Assembly: GCA_010015745.1 (NCBI GenBank)
Contig: ML978158.1
Location: forward strand, 62,001-126,000
Source: Setomelanomma holmii
Taxonomy: Eukaryota > Ascomycota > Dothideomycetes > Pleosporales > Phaeosphaeriaceae
DNA: 64,000 nucleotides
Direction of reading: 5' to 3'
The notes below the pieces were generated by a model, which was given only the letters and a program-made list of their open reading frames with translations, searched no databases and had not been told where the DNA came from. Position 1 is the stretch's first letter; each line of letters starts with the position of its first letter. The position numbers and the translations under genes are program-made. Positions 21,354 through 34,026 of the stretch are shown here, one piece after another.

Positions 21354-23802
21354 ATGGACGACTCGCCACGCTCCTCGAAAAGGAGGAAGCTCGACACACC
21401 GAAACGCATCGCATCCAGCCCATGGGAGCAGGGCTCAGCCAAAAGAGCCTCTGGAAGGCTTGCCACCCGGTCGACCTCATACACTAATGGCTTCGTGCAA
21501 GAAGACCCAACGCTCATGGGCGCAGTTATTGGCACGCCCGCGAAACGCAGCGCTTTGGCAGATATTGACCTTTACGATGACATAGAAGGGGCATTGAGCG
21601 TCGAGCCTTCGCCTCGACCAGCAACACGGAGACCACAAACAACCTCAAGGGAGGACACGGCGAGTAATACCGACGAGCTTCAGTATGTTGCTGTCACGCC
21701 AAAACGTGGTCAGGGGAGGTCGAAGAAGGCAGAAAGTGCCAAGCAAAGCGCGTTCAAGACGTTGATCAACGGTTTCAGAAATGGCGCAGGCGTTGAAGCA
21801 GATTTCCAAGACGAGATGGCAGAGGCAGCTGCAACTCCGACCAAGCGCACAAAGGGCACAAGAACCCCAGTGGCTTCAGTGCGCAAAGCAGCAGCACCGA
21901 GGTCAAGTGGGCGCAGACGGGCAGCAAGTCCAGACCTGACCGGAGAGGACGCTCTGGGTGGTCCTGAGAGCAAAGTATTGTCGAAAGCACGATCCACGAA
22001 AAAGACCTCCACTCGCCCACAAAAGGAAGCGGCATCAGACGAGGAGGAACCACCTACCGCTACGCCGTCACGATCAGCGAAGAGGCGGAAGCCCGTGCAA
22101 GAGCGCACATCAGTACCGGAGACGGAGGACGAGCAAGGGCCGCAAACATCACCGAGCAGCAGGAAGCAGACGGCGAGCGCACGACGTCGGTCAAATCGCA
22201 CAGATCACATAAGCAATGGAGACATGGATGATGAAGCAGAAGATATGGCTGAGGATGGAATGGACGTGGACGGCAACAGCGTGCTCGAGAGCGTGCTTGA
22301 TCCTACTGAGCCTAGCCCATTCAATAAGCCTATCTCAGCTCCGAAAGACAAGCCTGCTCCTCCAGTCATATACGGCAGTTTACCCGAAGGAAGGGAGCTG
22401 GACCTGCTGAAGGCCATTGTTTTAGAGCGCATCACAGCCAAACGGCCCTCACCTCTGGTGGGCTTGGACACAGAATACAAGTCGGTACACCAACTCGTCG
22501 AGCAGACAGTTACTGCTGGAGAAGGCAACTCGATGCTCGTTATTGGTGCTCGTGGGAGCGGCAAGACTGCTCTCGTTAATAAAGTACTGTCCGAGGTGTC
22601 CAAGGATAACGGAGGCGAGTATCATGTCGTCCGCCTCAATGGTTTCATACACACCGATGATAAGATTGCATTACGCGAGATCTGGCGGCAACTAGGCAGA
22701 GAGATGGATATTGAGGAAGACGGCAGTGGACCCGGCAAGAATTACGCCGATACCCTCACGACGCTCCTCGCGCTGCTGTCCCATCCTTCTGAGCATACTG
22801 GCGAGGTCACCGATCAGGTCGCGAAGGCAGTCATCTTCGTCATCGACGAATTTGATCTTTTCGCTCAGCACCCAAGACAGACATTGCTGTACAATCTGTT
22901 CGACATTGCGCAGTCGCGAAAAGCCCCCATCGCGGTCCTTGGTGTCACCACTCGCATTGATGTCACCAATAGCTTAGAAAAGCGAGTGAAGAGTCGCTTT
23001 AGTCACCGGTACGTGCACCTCAGCCTGGCCAAGACATTCACCACATTTCAAGAGACCTGCAAGGCATGTCTCTTGGTTCAGCCTGAGCAATTGAGCGTCG
23101 AAGAGCGTGGCATTCTGGAAGGTGGCATCAAAAGTACGCCAGCAAAGAAAGGCAAGAAAGACATCAAGCAAGACGTTCTGTCGGATTGGAACGCCAACAT
23201 CAACGTAAGTGCTCCCGACAGTCTGTTTGACGTCAAGAACTGACTCTCAGCAGAAGCTCTTCGCCTCCGCCGCCTTCTTAACCCAACATCTTGCACCACA
23301 CTTCTACCGCACGAAGTCTATTCCTACCGTATTGAACAGCTTCTTTCTCCCTTCTGCCACGCTTGCCGTGTATCAAGCCTTCATACCCGCCGAAACACTT
23401 AGCGCGCCAGATTCTAAGCTCTTCCTCATCACGCACCTATCTACGCTATCCATATCCCTCCTAATCGCCGCCGCACGCCTCGACATCATCCATGACAGCG
23501 ACACGTGCAACTTCAACATGGCTTACGACGAATACGTCACTCTCGCATCCAAAGCTCGTATCCAGTCGGCAGCAGGCGGTATGTCTGCGTCTGGTAGCGT
23601 GAGTAAAGTCTGGGGTAAAGACGTCGCCAGACGTGAGTGGGAAGGCCTGGTCGAACTTGGATTCATCATGCCGGTTATACAAGGCCAAGCGGGCGGCTTT
23701 GGTATGGTTCGATGTGATGTCGCGCTTGAAGAAATTGGCGTCGTGCTAGCGGGCGAGAAGGGCGTGGATAGGCAGTTGGAGAGGTGGTGTAAAGCCATCT
23801 GA
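21354..23802 (+). CDS. ORC4: Origin recognition complex subunit 4
   Basis: AAA+ subunit of the six-protein complex that marks replication origins. Exons 21354-23204 and 23251-23802 give 800 residues (799 if the second of two adjacent acceptors is used, see findings). The first ~340 residues are disordered, basic and Ser/Thr-rich with many Thr-Pro and Ser-Pro sites. The AAA+ domain follows: Walker A GARGSGKT at 398-405, Walker B VIDEFD at 496-501, sensor-like GVTTRIDVTNSLEKRVKSRFSHR, then the winged-helix C-terminal half (FASAAFLTQHL and RREWEGLVELGFI). The N-terminus is longer than in yeast Orc4 (529 residues) but fits filamentous fungi. Confidence 0.93.
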
Positions 23803-26779
23803 ACCAGTGGTAGGCAGATCTCAATCGCACGAAATATTGCTATGGAACACAATCCTCATGAATTCAAGAAGCTGGTTTTTGTCGCCCTATGTGACAAACG
23901 ACTAGTCTCGTAATGATATATAAACCGTCCACGCTGCTGAGTTCTATCTTCACAAAGGTCCTGCAGTCGGTAGGAAGTTTCGAAAAATCAGGCAGCGCCG
24001 AACATGTTCGTCGTGTGGTCTTTTCCGCTGTCAGAGTGATGGCAGAATTCTTCATGACGAAAGCACAAACGGAAACGCACATTGCCATGCGTCCTCTCCT
24101 GTGCCGAAACTGTATTGCGACAAATGCATGTCCTTGTGTCAACGTAACCAAAAGCAGTGGCAAAGCCTCGCATGTATTTGAGTATGGCGCGAACTCGTCG
24201 AGAGTGTTAACAGGACTTGATCACGACCCTTGCTGAATGCGATCTGAACAAGCCAAGTGCCTAGGCTGCAGAGCATATGAAGCTCCTTGGCTACTGCTTC
24301 ATTCTCACTCACAGAGGACAATCGACTACGTCCTGAAAGCATCCTTCGAAATACCTATGGGCTGGGTGCCTTCTGGCCCCTTTTCAAATTCCGGGTCGTC
24401 CACCGACATGTGTTCTTTTCCCTTATTCGCGTCAGTCGAGAACGTTGTTCGGCAGGAGTCATGTCTTCTTTTCCAAGGCTCTAAACAGGCAGGCGTCGGA
24501 ATTCATGTTTAGCCACACCCGGCTCCAAACATGGATATATAATTCGCTCTACTCGCCTGGAAGTTTCCTCCACGATACCTCATTGGCGATTCCCTTTTCA
24601 ACGGTCAGTCCTTCAAAACCAATGTTTGTCTGCTCGTCTCGGGGCTGACATAGAACGCAATGTCAAGCGAACTATGGTGCTGTATCCTCTTTCTCCTGAT
24701 TCTCGGTCCTACTATTGAAAGTCGCACACCAGAGAGCGAAGAATCCTTTCAAGCTCGGAAGTAGACTCAACAGGCATATGACTGCGTGCCTTCTCGAAAC
24801 GATCGACGAAGAGATTGATGTTCTTGGAGAAGTACACCTGCTCTTCTTCAATGTGAGTCCAGTGTCTGGATGTACGACAGATCTTCGAAAAGGCATATAT
24901 GTAGCGGTCATGTGGAGTTCAATCTATCCCCGCTGCTTTCTTATCGACGCCGTCAGAAAGTGGTTTCATTCTGTCTGATACTCCCAGAAGCCCCGAGCTG
25001 ACATATAAACTCTCTTGCAAAATTACACATCAACACTCTTTGACCAACAAATTTCATTTAAAACTTCAAAAGGCGCGCCTAATAGAACGATGGCTCTCGC
25101 ATTACGTGGCCGGCAACAAGGAATCGCAGACTTCAAGACCGATGAAGCATTGCTGGGCCAAAAGTCGAGCAAGACCGTCATCGATTGCCATATGTGGTTG
25201 GTCTCAGGTTTCGACATTGAACATATCCTTGGCGTACATGACCTCGAATACCCTCATGTACGTCTGCTGTCCCTTGCATTCAACACCATCCCCCTCCTAT
25301 AAGGATTGCTCCCAAACTTACGATCCAAAGACGATGATTTTTTCCCCGCATGATTTACTCCTGAAAGGGAACAAAACGAACCTTATGGCGAGCCATGACG
25401 CTGTGTCTTCTCTATTCTTCCGCCTATTCCGGAACGCGGTGCATACTGATGTCGAGCATGACATGCCATTTCTCTTGGAACAAACCAGCACTGAAGCCAA
25501 ACATGGACTCGTGGGAGTATGAGAACATTTAGTTCAGTGTAGCACGATGCAGGGACTTAAAAAACACGCCTGAGGCATGTTGGGCGGCGGCGATTGTGAT
25601 TCATTCGACGTCAACTGCTTCAATGTGCGCTTTCACGCAGCGCTATATTTATCATGCTCTTACATGGGATTGGCGAGGTATAAAAGTCTCTCTAGGCTTT
25701 CTTCACTTATTCGCTCTACACTGATCTACCTGCTCGCGTGTTCAAAGTTCGCTGTATTGGTGGTCATGGTTTCGGGTCTTGCGTCGGCTCGAAACCAAAG
25801 ACACCAAGGATCCTTTCAATGACTGCGTGGCGTCTTTTCGCCCAAGACAATACAACTCTGAGTGATGTGACCTTCTTACCATCTCTCTTCATGACCACAA
25901 CAAGAAAATTGTTAGTCTCAGCCTGATGTTAAGTCTTGGCTGACACCGGCGCACTGCCATCTTCATGCGCCGGCGAGCCGTACTGTAGTTCACAATGAGC
26001 TTCCACATGCATCTGAGGCCATTCAGCTATGATCCTTGGATTCTGGCTGAAGGAGCGGGACGCATGCGTATAGCGTCGCGCAATACATTAACCCAAAGTT
26101 GTTGTTCTCGATCAATTCGGACGCCCATCTCCAAAAGCCTATGGCAAGATGCATATGTTGACTCGATGTTGGCATGATCCAAGCTTTAGTGAAGAGCGGT
26201 ATTCAAAAAGCACAACCCGAGGATATCGAGAATTTGGTGCAACGCAAGCTTGTCGAGATATGGAGGAGAACAAGGGTTGATTGGGTCGATGGAGTCATTG
26301 AGCATCCTCTAACCCTAGGTCACAAAGTCCTTTTCGCAGACATGAATGGAAGTCCAGAAACTTCGATTGTAGGACGCATCACTCCATGCTTACGTGGACA
26401 GATACCTTCTGAGTGTGTGACAACTCCAGAGGTAGATGTTGAGGAGAACAAGGAGTCGCGATGATTTATATACCTGTGCAGTGTAGATATGACACGTGAA
26501 TCATACACTACTTGACTATGGAAGTCTGTGAACCATGTGACATGACTGAAGACTACCAGATCACGCGAAGTATTCCTCATGGCTCCTCGGGTCGTGAATT
26601 TTGACAGATGCCTCTTAAGAAACATGTCGTGCTACATTTGTAATTTCGAGATCCGACGTCATCAAAGCGCTCACAGAGATGCACTTCGGTGCATCGAAAC
26701 ACTGGATAACTGGTCAGTGTCAACCGTCCCTGCCGACTGTATCTGATGGCGATCTCGAACCTTCGAGTGATGCTCCTAC
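23803..26779. other. Long gene-poor region with repeated TATA-like motifs
   Basis: About 3 kb without a supportable gene. Four TATA-box-like motifs in the same orientation lie at 23917-23924, 24536-24543, 25002-25009 and 25679-25686. Each is followed by pyrimidine-rich sequence and only short frames. The longest sensible-looking ones are at 25090-25260 (starts MALALRGRQQG) and 26174-26464 (96 residues, starts MIQALVKSGIQKAQ). I recognise neither, and the flanking sequence shows no convincing splicing. It could be a decayed tandem gene family or non-coding sequence. Confidence 0.35.
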
Positions 26780-28538
26780 TCACACGTCGACAGCACCTTT
26801 CTCGGATCCGACAATCACGCCGTCGTCCGAGTGTCTCGCATCTCCAGCCAGTGCGGCAAGTTCAATCTCATGGTTGATCTCGCGCATCCTCTCCAGGTCT
26901 TTCTCCGACGTACTATCAGCGCCGAAGATCGTGTCCATCTGCATAGAGTCAGTTCTGAAGCTTTCATTATATAAATGTAGCTGTATACCTCTTCAAGCGT
27001 CAAGTGCTTCGTTTCAGGCACGAAGAACCAGATGAACGCGGCGCCAAGGATGATCGAAGTCCAAAAGGGATGTAGGTGCCATACTTGATCCTTTCCAACA
27101 GATCAGAAGTAATCTGGCCAGTGATGAAGTTATTTATCCAGTTCGGAGAGCCTTCAAGCGCGGTTCCGTATGGTCGTGTCGAAAGTGGCCAGATCTAAGC
27201 GATGAGGATCCACACGCAAGGACCCCAGGAGTAACCGAAGTGGATGACGAAAAGCCATACCATCACGACTGCTGCCCAGTCTGCTGCTTTTCCTTCGGCA
27301 AAGCGATTGATGTTCTTTGCGAGAATGATAGCGATGACCAGGTGTGAGAAGCCCATGCCGATTGCGAAGACTGGCTTACGACCTACACGGTCGATACAGA
27401 GCACCGCTGGAATTGTGGCCAGAAATATTACTATACCAACAACGCCGGTGGCGAGCAGCAAGGTGGTGTTACCTGTCAGGCCGAGCTGCACGAAGATCTG
27501 CGGAGCATAGTACAAGACCGCATTGATGCCACTCCACTGCTGAAAGAACATGGTTACAGTAGTGACGATAACGCGCTTGAACATAGCCTTCGTCTTGAAA
27601 AGAGCTTCGATAGCGACGAATTGAAGTTTGAATATATTCCATGCTGTTTGCTCGCGAAGGTGGGAAACGCTTCGGCAATACTGCGTTTCTCGAACAACGA
27701 CTGGGCTTTGATCTCGAGGAACTCCAGCTCGATAAGTTCATAATCCTCGGGCAGATCACGGAGGTGTGCCAGGGTTTTCCGTGCCTCTTCCTCTCGATTG
27801 TGGTGCATGAGCCAGCGTGGGCTAAGGACTTCCAGATCATGCCAATGAGTAGGACGAATGCTGGATTAAGCTGTAGGCAGATTGGCACCAGCCAGGCTGC
27901 GTTTGACTGAGTCTCGAGGGTGGTTCCTCCGATATGATTCGTGCCGTAATTGATCCAGAAGCTGATCATCATCCCGAACGTGATGGCTAGTTGCTGAAGA
28001 GCTACAAGTGCGCCGCGAACCTCCCTGGCGGTGACCTGGTTGGGGCTAATTGCTTCAGTGTGTTATGATGTACTCACGGTGGCGCACATTCGCTGTTGTA
28101 CATAGGCACGATGACTGAGAGACTACCGACGCTAATACCTCTGTGACATGTCAGTGGCATGCTGGACAAGGTATTCGTGCACTAACGTGATGAAGTGGTT
28201 AGCAAGAATCTCGTTATGGCCACCTGCAATAGCTGTGATTTGAATCACAACACCAAGAATAACGCCCGACGCAATCAGTATAACGTTACCATATTTTCAG
28301 GAAGCAACCACTGAACATGCCCTGATTGTGTCCATAGAGAACACCTCCTGGGCATGTGAACAGGGCTATACGGAGGACATTGAAATTCTTGTACAACGCG
28401 CGGGTCCCGCTTGCGCCCATGAGGGCTTGTCGCCGCTGAAGAGCTATGCGAGAATGTCAGAGTGAATCACATGTATAGTTCCTAAGTAGATAATATACCA
28501 GCATCGAAAGCTGCAGCAGCTGCGCCGCCTCTAGCCAT
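26780..28538 (-). pseudogene. MFS sugar transporter, decayed
   Basis: Clear relic of a fungal hexose-type sugar porter. It starts MARGGAAAAAFDA at 28538 and continues with normal introns to GGVLYGHNQGMFSG. A stretch of roughly 60-70 residues (around the first helices) is then missing before KYGNVILIASGV (junction near 28290-28310). It goes on through GISVGSLSVIVPMYNSE and REVRGALVALQQLAITFG. Frameshifts occur near 27830 (before SPRWLMHH), near 27645 (before AWNIFKLQFVAIEALF) and near 27060. A TAG at 27195-27197 interrupts ILIA*IWPLSTRPYG. The C-terminus FFVPETKHLTLEE, a last intron and MDTIFGADS are intact to 26780. At least five independent lesions; no functional carrier can be made. Confidence 0.9.
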
Positions 28539-29452
28539 GATGATGAGTTAAGACAGTCGATTCGCGATACGGTAGTTCTGGAAGTATTCAAGATTTTCAT
28601 CCGAGCATGCATCAACGGGTGCTAGCAATTCTTGCACCGCGCGCTCTCCGCACCCTCACATTACTCAGTGTCCCGGCGAAGGATGCTAGAGTCATCTTGG
28701 CAGTGGGGATGACATTGGCCTTGACATCTTTCCCGCTATCAGGTTGCAATGCTCATGGTTCTGCCACGATGATCGTTAGTTGTTCACCCGTGTAAGCATA
28801 CCAAGAGCGGACGGTCTCTGCGTATGCGATGAAATTGGCCGCAGCATGTACTGGGCCGGTCATCCAAGGTCTGCAAATAGACGAACATTTGATGTACTGT
28901 ACCTACTCAGCCATCACGTTACGAGTGAAGTGCAGTTCTGACTGCGGAAGGGCCGTTGCGTTGTTCGTTACGATCTGTGAATGCTAAGCTTTCGCCATGC
29001 AACTGATCAGGCTGAATTGCTTTGTGCAAACGCATTGCTGAATCTATGTACATATATTTCTAGACCCAGTGCGGTCTCGTAGAATAATACTGCCACCGCT
29101 CTTGCTTTTGTGTGGGTGAGCACGGTACTTGAGACTGTCCCTGAAGTCGTGTGCTAAGTGGCCAGCACCCTGCTCAACCGATGTCAAGAGGATCATCTAG
29201 GGATTCTGAAAGAGGGCGTGTGGCGATCTCATGTACACCGGACAGACTGGGAAAATCGAGTCATGTTGCAGCGTTCCGAGACGATGAGGACAGACGTTGC
29301 TCGTCATGTTTGGCATCGAGAAGCCCCGCGCACGCACCCCCAACTTTGCTGACGCGCTTTCCCTCTTCAAGGCGCGTAATCAACAAGTTCCCCTGTCAAC
29401 CTTCACGACGAGGAGCAAACACGAAAGAGCAAAGAAACTGTCCAGCATCACA
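28539..29452. promoter_or_regulatory. Intergenic region between divergent sugar-porter relic and EXPERA gene
   Basis: 914 bp, no supported gene. It holds the former promoter of the pseudogene and the promoter of the EXPERA-domain gene. Confidence 0.4.
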
Positions 29453-30431
29453 ATGGCGACCTCCATATTCCTACGAAAGCGTGATTTCGTGTACCTCGTC
29501 TTCTTCATCGTGCACATACCTGTTATGCTTGGTAGGTCCTGTGTTCTCTTGACTCTGAAATCAGCTGCGTCTATCACTATTCCTATGGTTTGCATTTCCT
29601 TGAAGGAATGCGAATCGTATGACTGCACACGTCTTTCTGCCCAAGTTCATCATGGAGCTACACCCCATACCATAAGCCTGATCTACTTAAGTCTTCCATT
29701 CGCACCTTCAGAGTGAATTATCCAGCCGTAATACTTTGCGAGAAGACTGATACAACACAGCATTCGACCTAACGGCCTACTACCCAATTCAAATTAAACC
29801 CCTCTGGATGGGTTCCCTCCGCGAATGGTACATCAGCACATATGGCGACCGATTCTTCTACAACCCACCGTAAGACATCCTTCCCTTCTGATCTTTGAAA
29901 CCCACCTTCAATTCGACAAGCACCTATCCCATTGCCACACTCCAGACCTCGCACAGAATGCGTCACCGAACCACATGGCCACCATTCCCCCCCGACCTCC
30001 GCCACCTCTCCTTTAAACCATCTGACCCAATACAGCGCATGGTTCCCCATCCTCACTTTCCTCGAACTAACCTACCACCTCCCCCTCACACTCTGGGCCA
30101 TTCCCGCCTTACTTCGAAACGACCCTCGCATCCCGCTCGCTTTACTTGTTTTCGGTCTCGAGTGCAGTATCACGACGCTAGTGTGTTTGGCAGAGATGTT
30201 GAGTTGGGAGGAACTGAGTGCGGAGCAGAAGGGCTTAGGGGGGCTAGGTGGGATGTATGGTGGGTATTTGGGATTAGGTGAGTGCTGTGCTTGCGGTGGT
30301 GTGGTTGTGGTGAGTAGGTTGTGCTGATGTTTTGTGTAGGTGTGTTTATGACGTTGGATTGCTATGCGAGGTTGGATGGGTGGATTGCGAGGCAGAAGGG
30401 GTTGGTGCCTGTGGCTCAGAAGACGAAGTGA
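29453..30431 (+). CDS. EXPERA-domain membrane protein (TMEM97/sigma-2 receptor-like)
   Basis: 173 residues from four exons: 29453-29531, 29761-29869, 30036-30277, 30340-30431, all GT-AG and in phase. Four predicted membrane helices: VYLVFFIVHIPVML; a loop with LREWYISTYGDRFFYNPPAWF, then ILTFLELTYHLPLTLWAI; PLALLVFGLECSITTLVCL; and YGGYLGLGVFMTLDCYARL near the C-terminus. This matches the EXPERA fold of TMEM97 (ER/lysosome sterol-related) with conserved acidic and aromatic residues in helices 1 and 2. A short Lys-rich C-terminus (AQKTK) resembles an ER retrieval tail. The exact ligand is unknown in fungi. Confidence 0.85.
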
Positions 30432-30842
30432 GTATTATGAGAAGTAGTCTCAGCTTAGGGCTACAGTCGTTATGATAGTGTGCGGGAAGGGAAGTGGTGC
30501 ATGGGGTACGCGTGTGGATGGCAGGATTCGGGCAAGGCACATATGATCGTGCATCGTTACATTCGTCAATACCATTTGATGGCAGTTCCTTTGCCTATAA
30601 GTCTGCGCCAAACACAGAAACCATACGAGAATAAGATCGGAATCAGAATCAGACATCCAGCCGTAAACCGTAAAGAAGTATATCTCGTCCTACCCTCCAT
30701 CAACTCAGCCGCCCATTCACTTCTCCAAAATATCCACTGACACCAGCACGGTTCCGCATCAAGTCAGCGTCGACATCATCGCCGCAACCAACTTCGGATT
30801 CGGCCGATCCCGTCTCACTATCCAGATAAATCAACGATCCAA
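30432..30842. other. Convergent intergenic region
   Basis: 411 bp between stop codons of the EXPERA and DUF3824-type genes; 3' UTRs only. Confidence 0.45.
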
Positions 30843-32425
30843 TCAACGAGCCGAGCGAACAAGGGCCAACCTACCCTTTCGATCCTTATCCACGCGGATA
30901 ACCTCTCGCTTTGGTTCCCTGCGCTCGATGATCTCATAGTCGGCTTCGCGCTCGTACTTGAGCATGCGACGCTCATCTTCCAGCGCGCGGATCTCCTCCT
31001 TGATGTCCCGCTCAGACCGGTAGTCGTCGCGGCGAACCAAGGTGCGAGACTCGGCGGGCATGAAGGACGTTGCAGGTCCGTGAATGTGGTTGGAGCGCTC
31101 GATCTCTACGTATTCTTCATGGTGGTCGTGATGTCCGTGTTCAGAGGGGGCGCGCATAGAAGGCGCGTAGACTGATTGGGGTGGTGGAGGTGGCGCATAG
31201 ACCTGCGGTGGAGGAGGTGGTGGATTGTGGATTACTGAGGGTGGCGGTGGAGGAGCAATTGACTCAGGTGGTGGAGGTGGGGGCGCTGCGTCGTTGTCTT
31301 CGTACACATAGGTCACTTTCTCTGCTGGAGGGTTAGACTGCGTAGATTTCAGTTTTGGTTTCTAGGAATTGCGCACCTTCTTTGTAGTTCTCGCTGACCT
31401 TGATGACTTCGTCGATGTGCTCCTTTTCCAGGGCTCGCGTGATTACGATGAAGTCGTCCTACATCCGTTAGCAGGTGTTCGTTTCAAATTACATTCTTGC
31501 TCACTTCTTCTTCAAATGGATAGCCGAGCTCGACCACGGCTTGCTTCTTGACTAGGCGCTTTGGCATCCGGGTCCTACCCTTCTTGCCAAAGGTCGCACG
31601 AGCAGGCTGAATCTCCTCAAAACTGGAGATGGACGAGCTGCGCGTCGATTTCGCTACGCTCTTGCTCCGTCGTACTCGGCTCTTCTCTCTGTGAACCTCG
31701 ACCTCGCGATAGGCTTCCTGCTCGCGCCCTCGCCTATCGCGATCATCGTATCTGATCTCCTCGAAGTCGTCCTCCTCGCGGAATCGGCGGGGTGGTGATC
31801 TGCGGCGTTCGCGGATGGGCAATGGGATTGGTACATTGGGAGGAAGGCGGTACTCGTGGACGTGTTCCCTTTCGATTCGTTCAACATCGCCATATCTTGG
31901 AAGTGGGCGGCGATCAAATGTGTCGAGGGAAGACTGGCGCCGCATGTACTGTGGTCGGGCCGGTCGGGCTGGCCGCATCTCCCTCGAATTGATGTCGATA
32001 TCAATATTGATATCCTTGTCGATGACCGACTTGCGACGGTATGGAGCAAGTGCTTGATTCGCTACTTCGGAGGGCGTGCGTTCCTGGAAGATATCATCTC
32101 GACGGCGGAAGCGATCATCCTCGCGAAAGCGCTCCCTCTCCATTACGGGCGGCCCGCGGCGGGAGCGGTCTTCATGAATATCGACATCACGATGATACCC
32201 AGGTCCTTTATCGTGCTCGTGGAAGCGATAGTGGTCGAAATCATCTGGTCTGCCTCCACCTCGACTACTGGCAGGAGGCGGCGGCGGTGGTGGTGGACCT
32301 CCTCTTCTCATGCTCTCGAATCTGGCGCGGTCCCATCGCTCACCGCCACCACCACCCCCTCCACCACGAGGAGGCGCCGGCGGATCATCATAGTAATCCA
32401 AGTTCCCTGTAGAAGAGCGGTACAT
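30843..32425 (-). CDS. DUF3824-type Arg/Glu/Asp- and proline-rich protein
   Basis: 494 residues from exons 31505-32425, 31377-31458 and 30843-31324. The acceptor of the last exon is the CAG that continues KEAEKVTYVYED in frame. The N-terminal half is highly charged, with Gly runs, a polyproline block and many Arg/Asp/Glu dipeptides (REDDRFRRRDD, VHREKSRVRRSKS). A folded-looking middle follows (VVELGYPFEEEDDFIVITRALEKEHIDEVIKVSENY). The C-terminus has three Pro-rich stretches and a charged coiled coil (EEIRALEDERRMLKYERE) ending in DRKGRLALVRSAR. This layout is that of fungal DUF3824 proteins, whose function is unknown. A splice inside the last ten codons is possible but not needed. Confidence 0.8.
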
Positions 32426-33480
32426 GGTTGCGCGGCAGATGGCGGGATTTCGATCGCAACTGATGTAATGAAATCTGAACGCGGGGTTGGGTGATGTCTG
32501 TCTGGCGAAAACACTGGAAAGCGTGCGTGCACTTTCAACAGGTAGCGGGCGCTTGTAGGATACTAGGGAAAAGCCGGCAATGAGTGAACAGCAAGACCTT
32601 GATTATAACATCCAAGACTCACGGGTCGAGGTGGTGTGGGTGTGCAACCTGCCACACGAGGACTGGCTGCGTCATCGGCGCTGTTCCACATGGAGCGCCC
32701 ACTCGGGAGGGATGTACCGGCCACACCCCTGACTTTCTTCTCCATCGCATTGTTTCATGTCTCGAGCTCATGAGTAGCCTGCCATTTGGGCACTGCTGTT
32801 GGGCACGTCTCTGTTCAGCAGCCCAAAAACATGAACAAGCTGGGTGAAGATTTGTCCTCAAAGCCTCCCGCTCTTCTGCAGATGCCCAAGTATCTTACTA
32901 CTTGGGTTATCCTTACACACACCGGAGGACCGAGATGCAATGCGACCGATGGAGCAGTGACGTCAGTGTGCTGCAAATGTGAACCTTGGAAGCAGACCTA
33001 GCTTCGCATTGGCGGGCCGTGTCAAGCCACATGCTTTTCAGCCTCAACACTATCGGTCTGTTAAGCTGCAGCGGAGGAGTGGCATGCACGTGCGATAGCG
33101 TGGCTTTTCGCGTGGTTTGCAAGAGGGTTGAATAGCCCAAGAGATGGGCAAAACAATGACATTTGAACCTTTGACGGTGACATGGCGTAGACGCCCAACC
33201 GGTGTTCTTTGACAGCTGTCAAGCGTTCAGGCGTTGGGGTCAACCTGTCGTCCCGCCGACCAACCGCCCGATAGTGTGCCTGAGGATTGACCATCTGACA
33301 CAGTTCCTGGAGCGAGCATTCCCAGGGTTTCATGTCAGGCAAAGCCCTGAGGATGCGCAAAGGGCCTGTTGCGTGAGTTGCGATATAATTCTTTGGAGGA
33401 TGTCTGTCGCCAGCGTAATTGAACATGTACAATAATATACAGTCATGTTTGTCATTATGGCATTCAATCGTGCTCAAACT
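32426..33480. other. Intergenic region
   Basis: 1055 bp between the DUF3824-type start codon and the AIM41 stop. Only spurious short frames; nothing recognised. Confidence 0.4.
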
Positions 33481-34026
33481 TCATTTCTTCCCAACGATCT
33501 CCTCGATCTTCCTGTTCAGATAGTCCATATCCGCCGGCCTTCCCTTGATTCCACCCATCACCTTGCCCATCACGCTTCCAAACGTTTTCTTTCCCTCCTC
33601 CAACTTCTCCACCGCCGCGCTAATCAACCCATCCATTTCGCTCTCTTCCACTTTCGGAATCTCGTCTGCATATTTCTTCAAGATGTCCAATTGCTCCTGC
33701 TCCTTCTGGACCAAATCATCTCGCTTTGCTGCTTCGAACTCTTGAATCGCAGTCGTGGAGCCTTTCATTTGTTTCTGAATGAGAGAGTAAAGAGCGCCGT
33801 CTGTGGTGATGGGCTTCGCGGTCTTCGAAGCGTTGATGATCTCTGCTTGGAGGGAGCGAATTACGTTCAGTGTCGGCTTGTTCTTGGAACGCATAGCATT
33901 TTTGAGGTCGGAATGGAGGCGGGGGAGGACTACAGGTTCGGTAGACGTTGACGAGTAGCGTAGGCAGATGTATCGCGGAGGTACCGCCAGTCTTGTCCGT
34001 AATAATGTTGACCGGAACAGCGACAT
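33481..34026 (-). CDS. AIM41: Mitochondrial GatB/YqeY-domain protein AIM41
   Basis: 181 residues. I chose the Met at 34026 (MSLFRSTLLRTRL) over upstream in-frame codons because it begins a basic, Ser/Arg-rich mitochondrial presequence. The YqeY domain follows: LKNAMRSKNKPTLNVIRSLQAEI, then ALYSLIQKQMKGSTTAIQEFEAAKRDDLVQKEQEQLDILKKY and the C-terminal MGKVMGGIKGRPADMDYLNRKI. It matches yeast Aim41 in length and order. The domain resembles the tail of the amidotransferase subunit GatB; its role in mitochondria is not defined. Confidence 0.9.
   Translation of the reverse strand: MSLFRSTLLRTRLAVPPRYICLRYSSTSTEPVVLPRLHSDLKNAMRSKNKPTLNVIRSLQAEIINASKTAKPITTDGALYSLIQKQMKGSTTAIQEFEAAKRDDLVQKEQEQLDILKKYADEIPKVEESEMDGLISAAVEKLEEGKKTFGSVMGKVMGGIKGRPADMDYLNRKIEEIVGKK

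Noticed and set aside
31856..32494. Open frame of 212 codons on the plus strand
   Set aside because: Lies antisense to the DUF3824-type coding exon and mirrors its Arg/Asp/Pro-rich composition; no own splice sites or domain.
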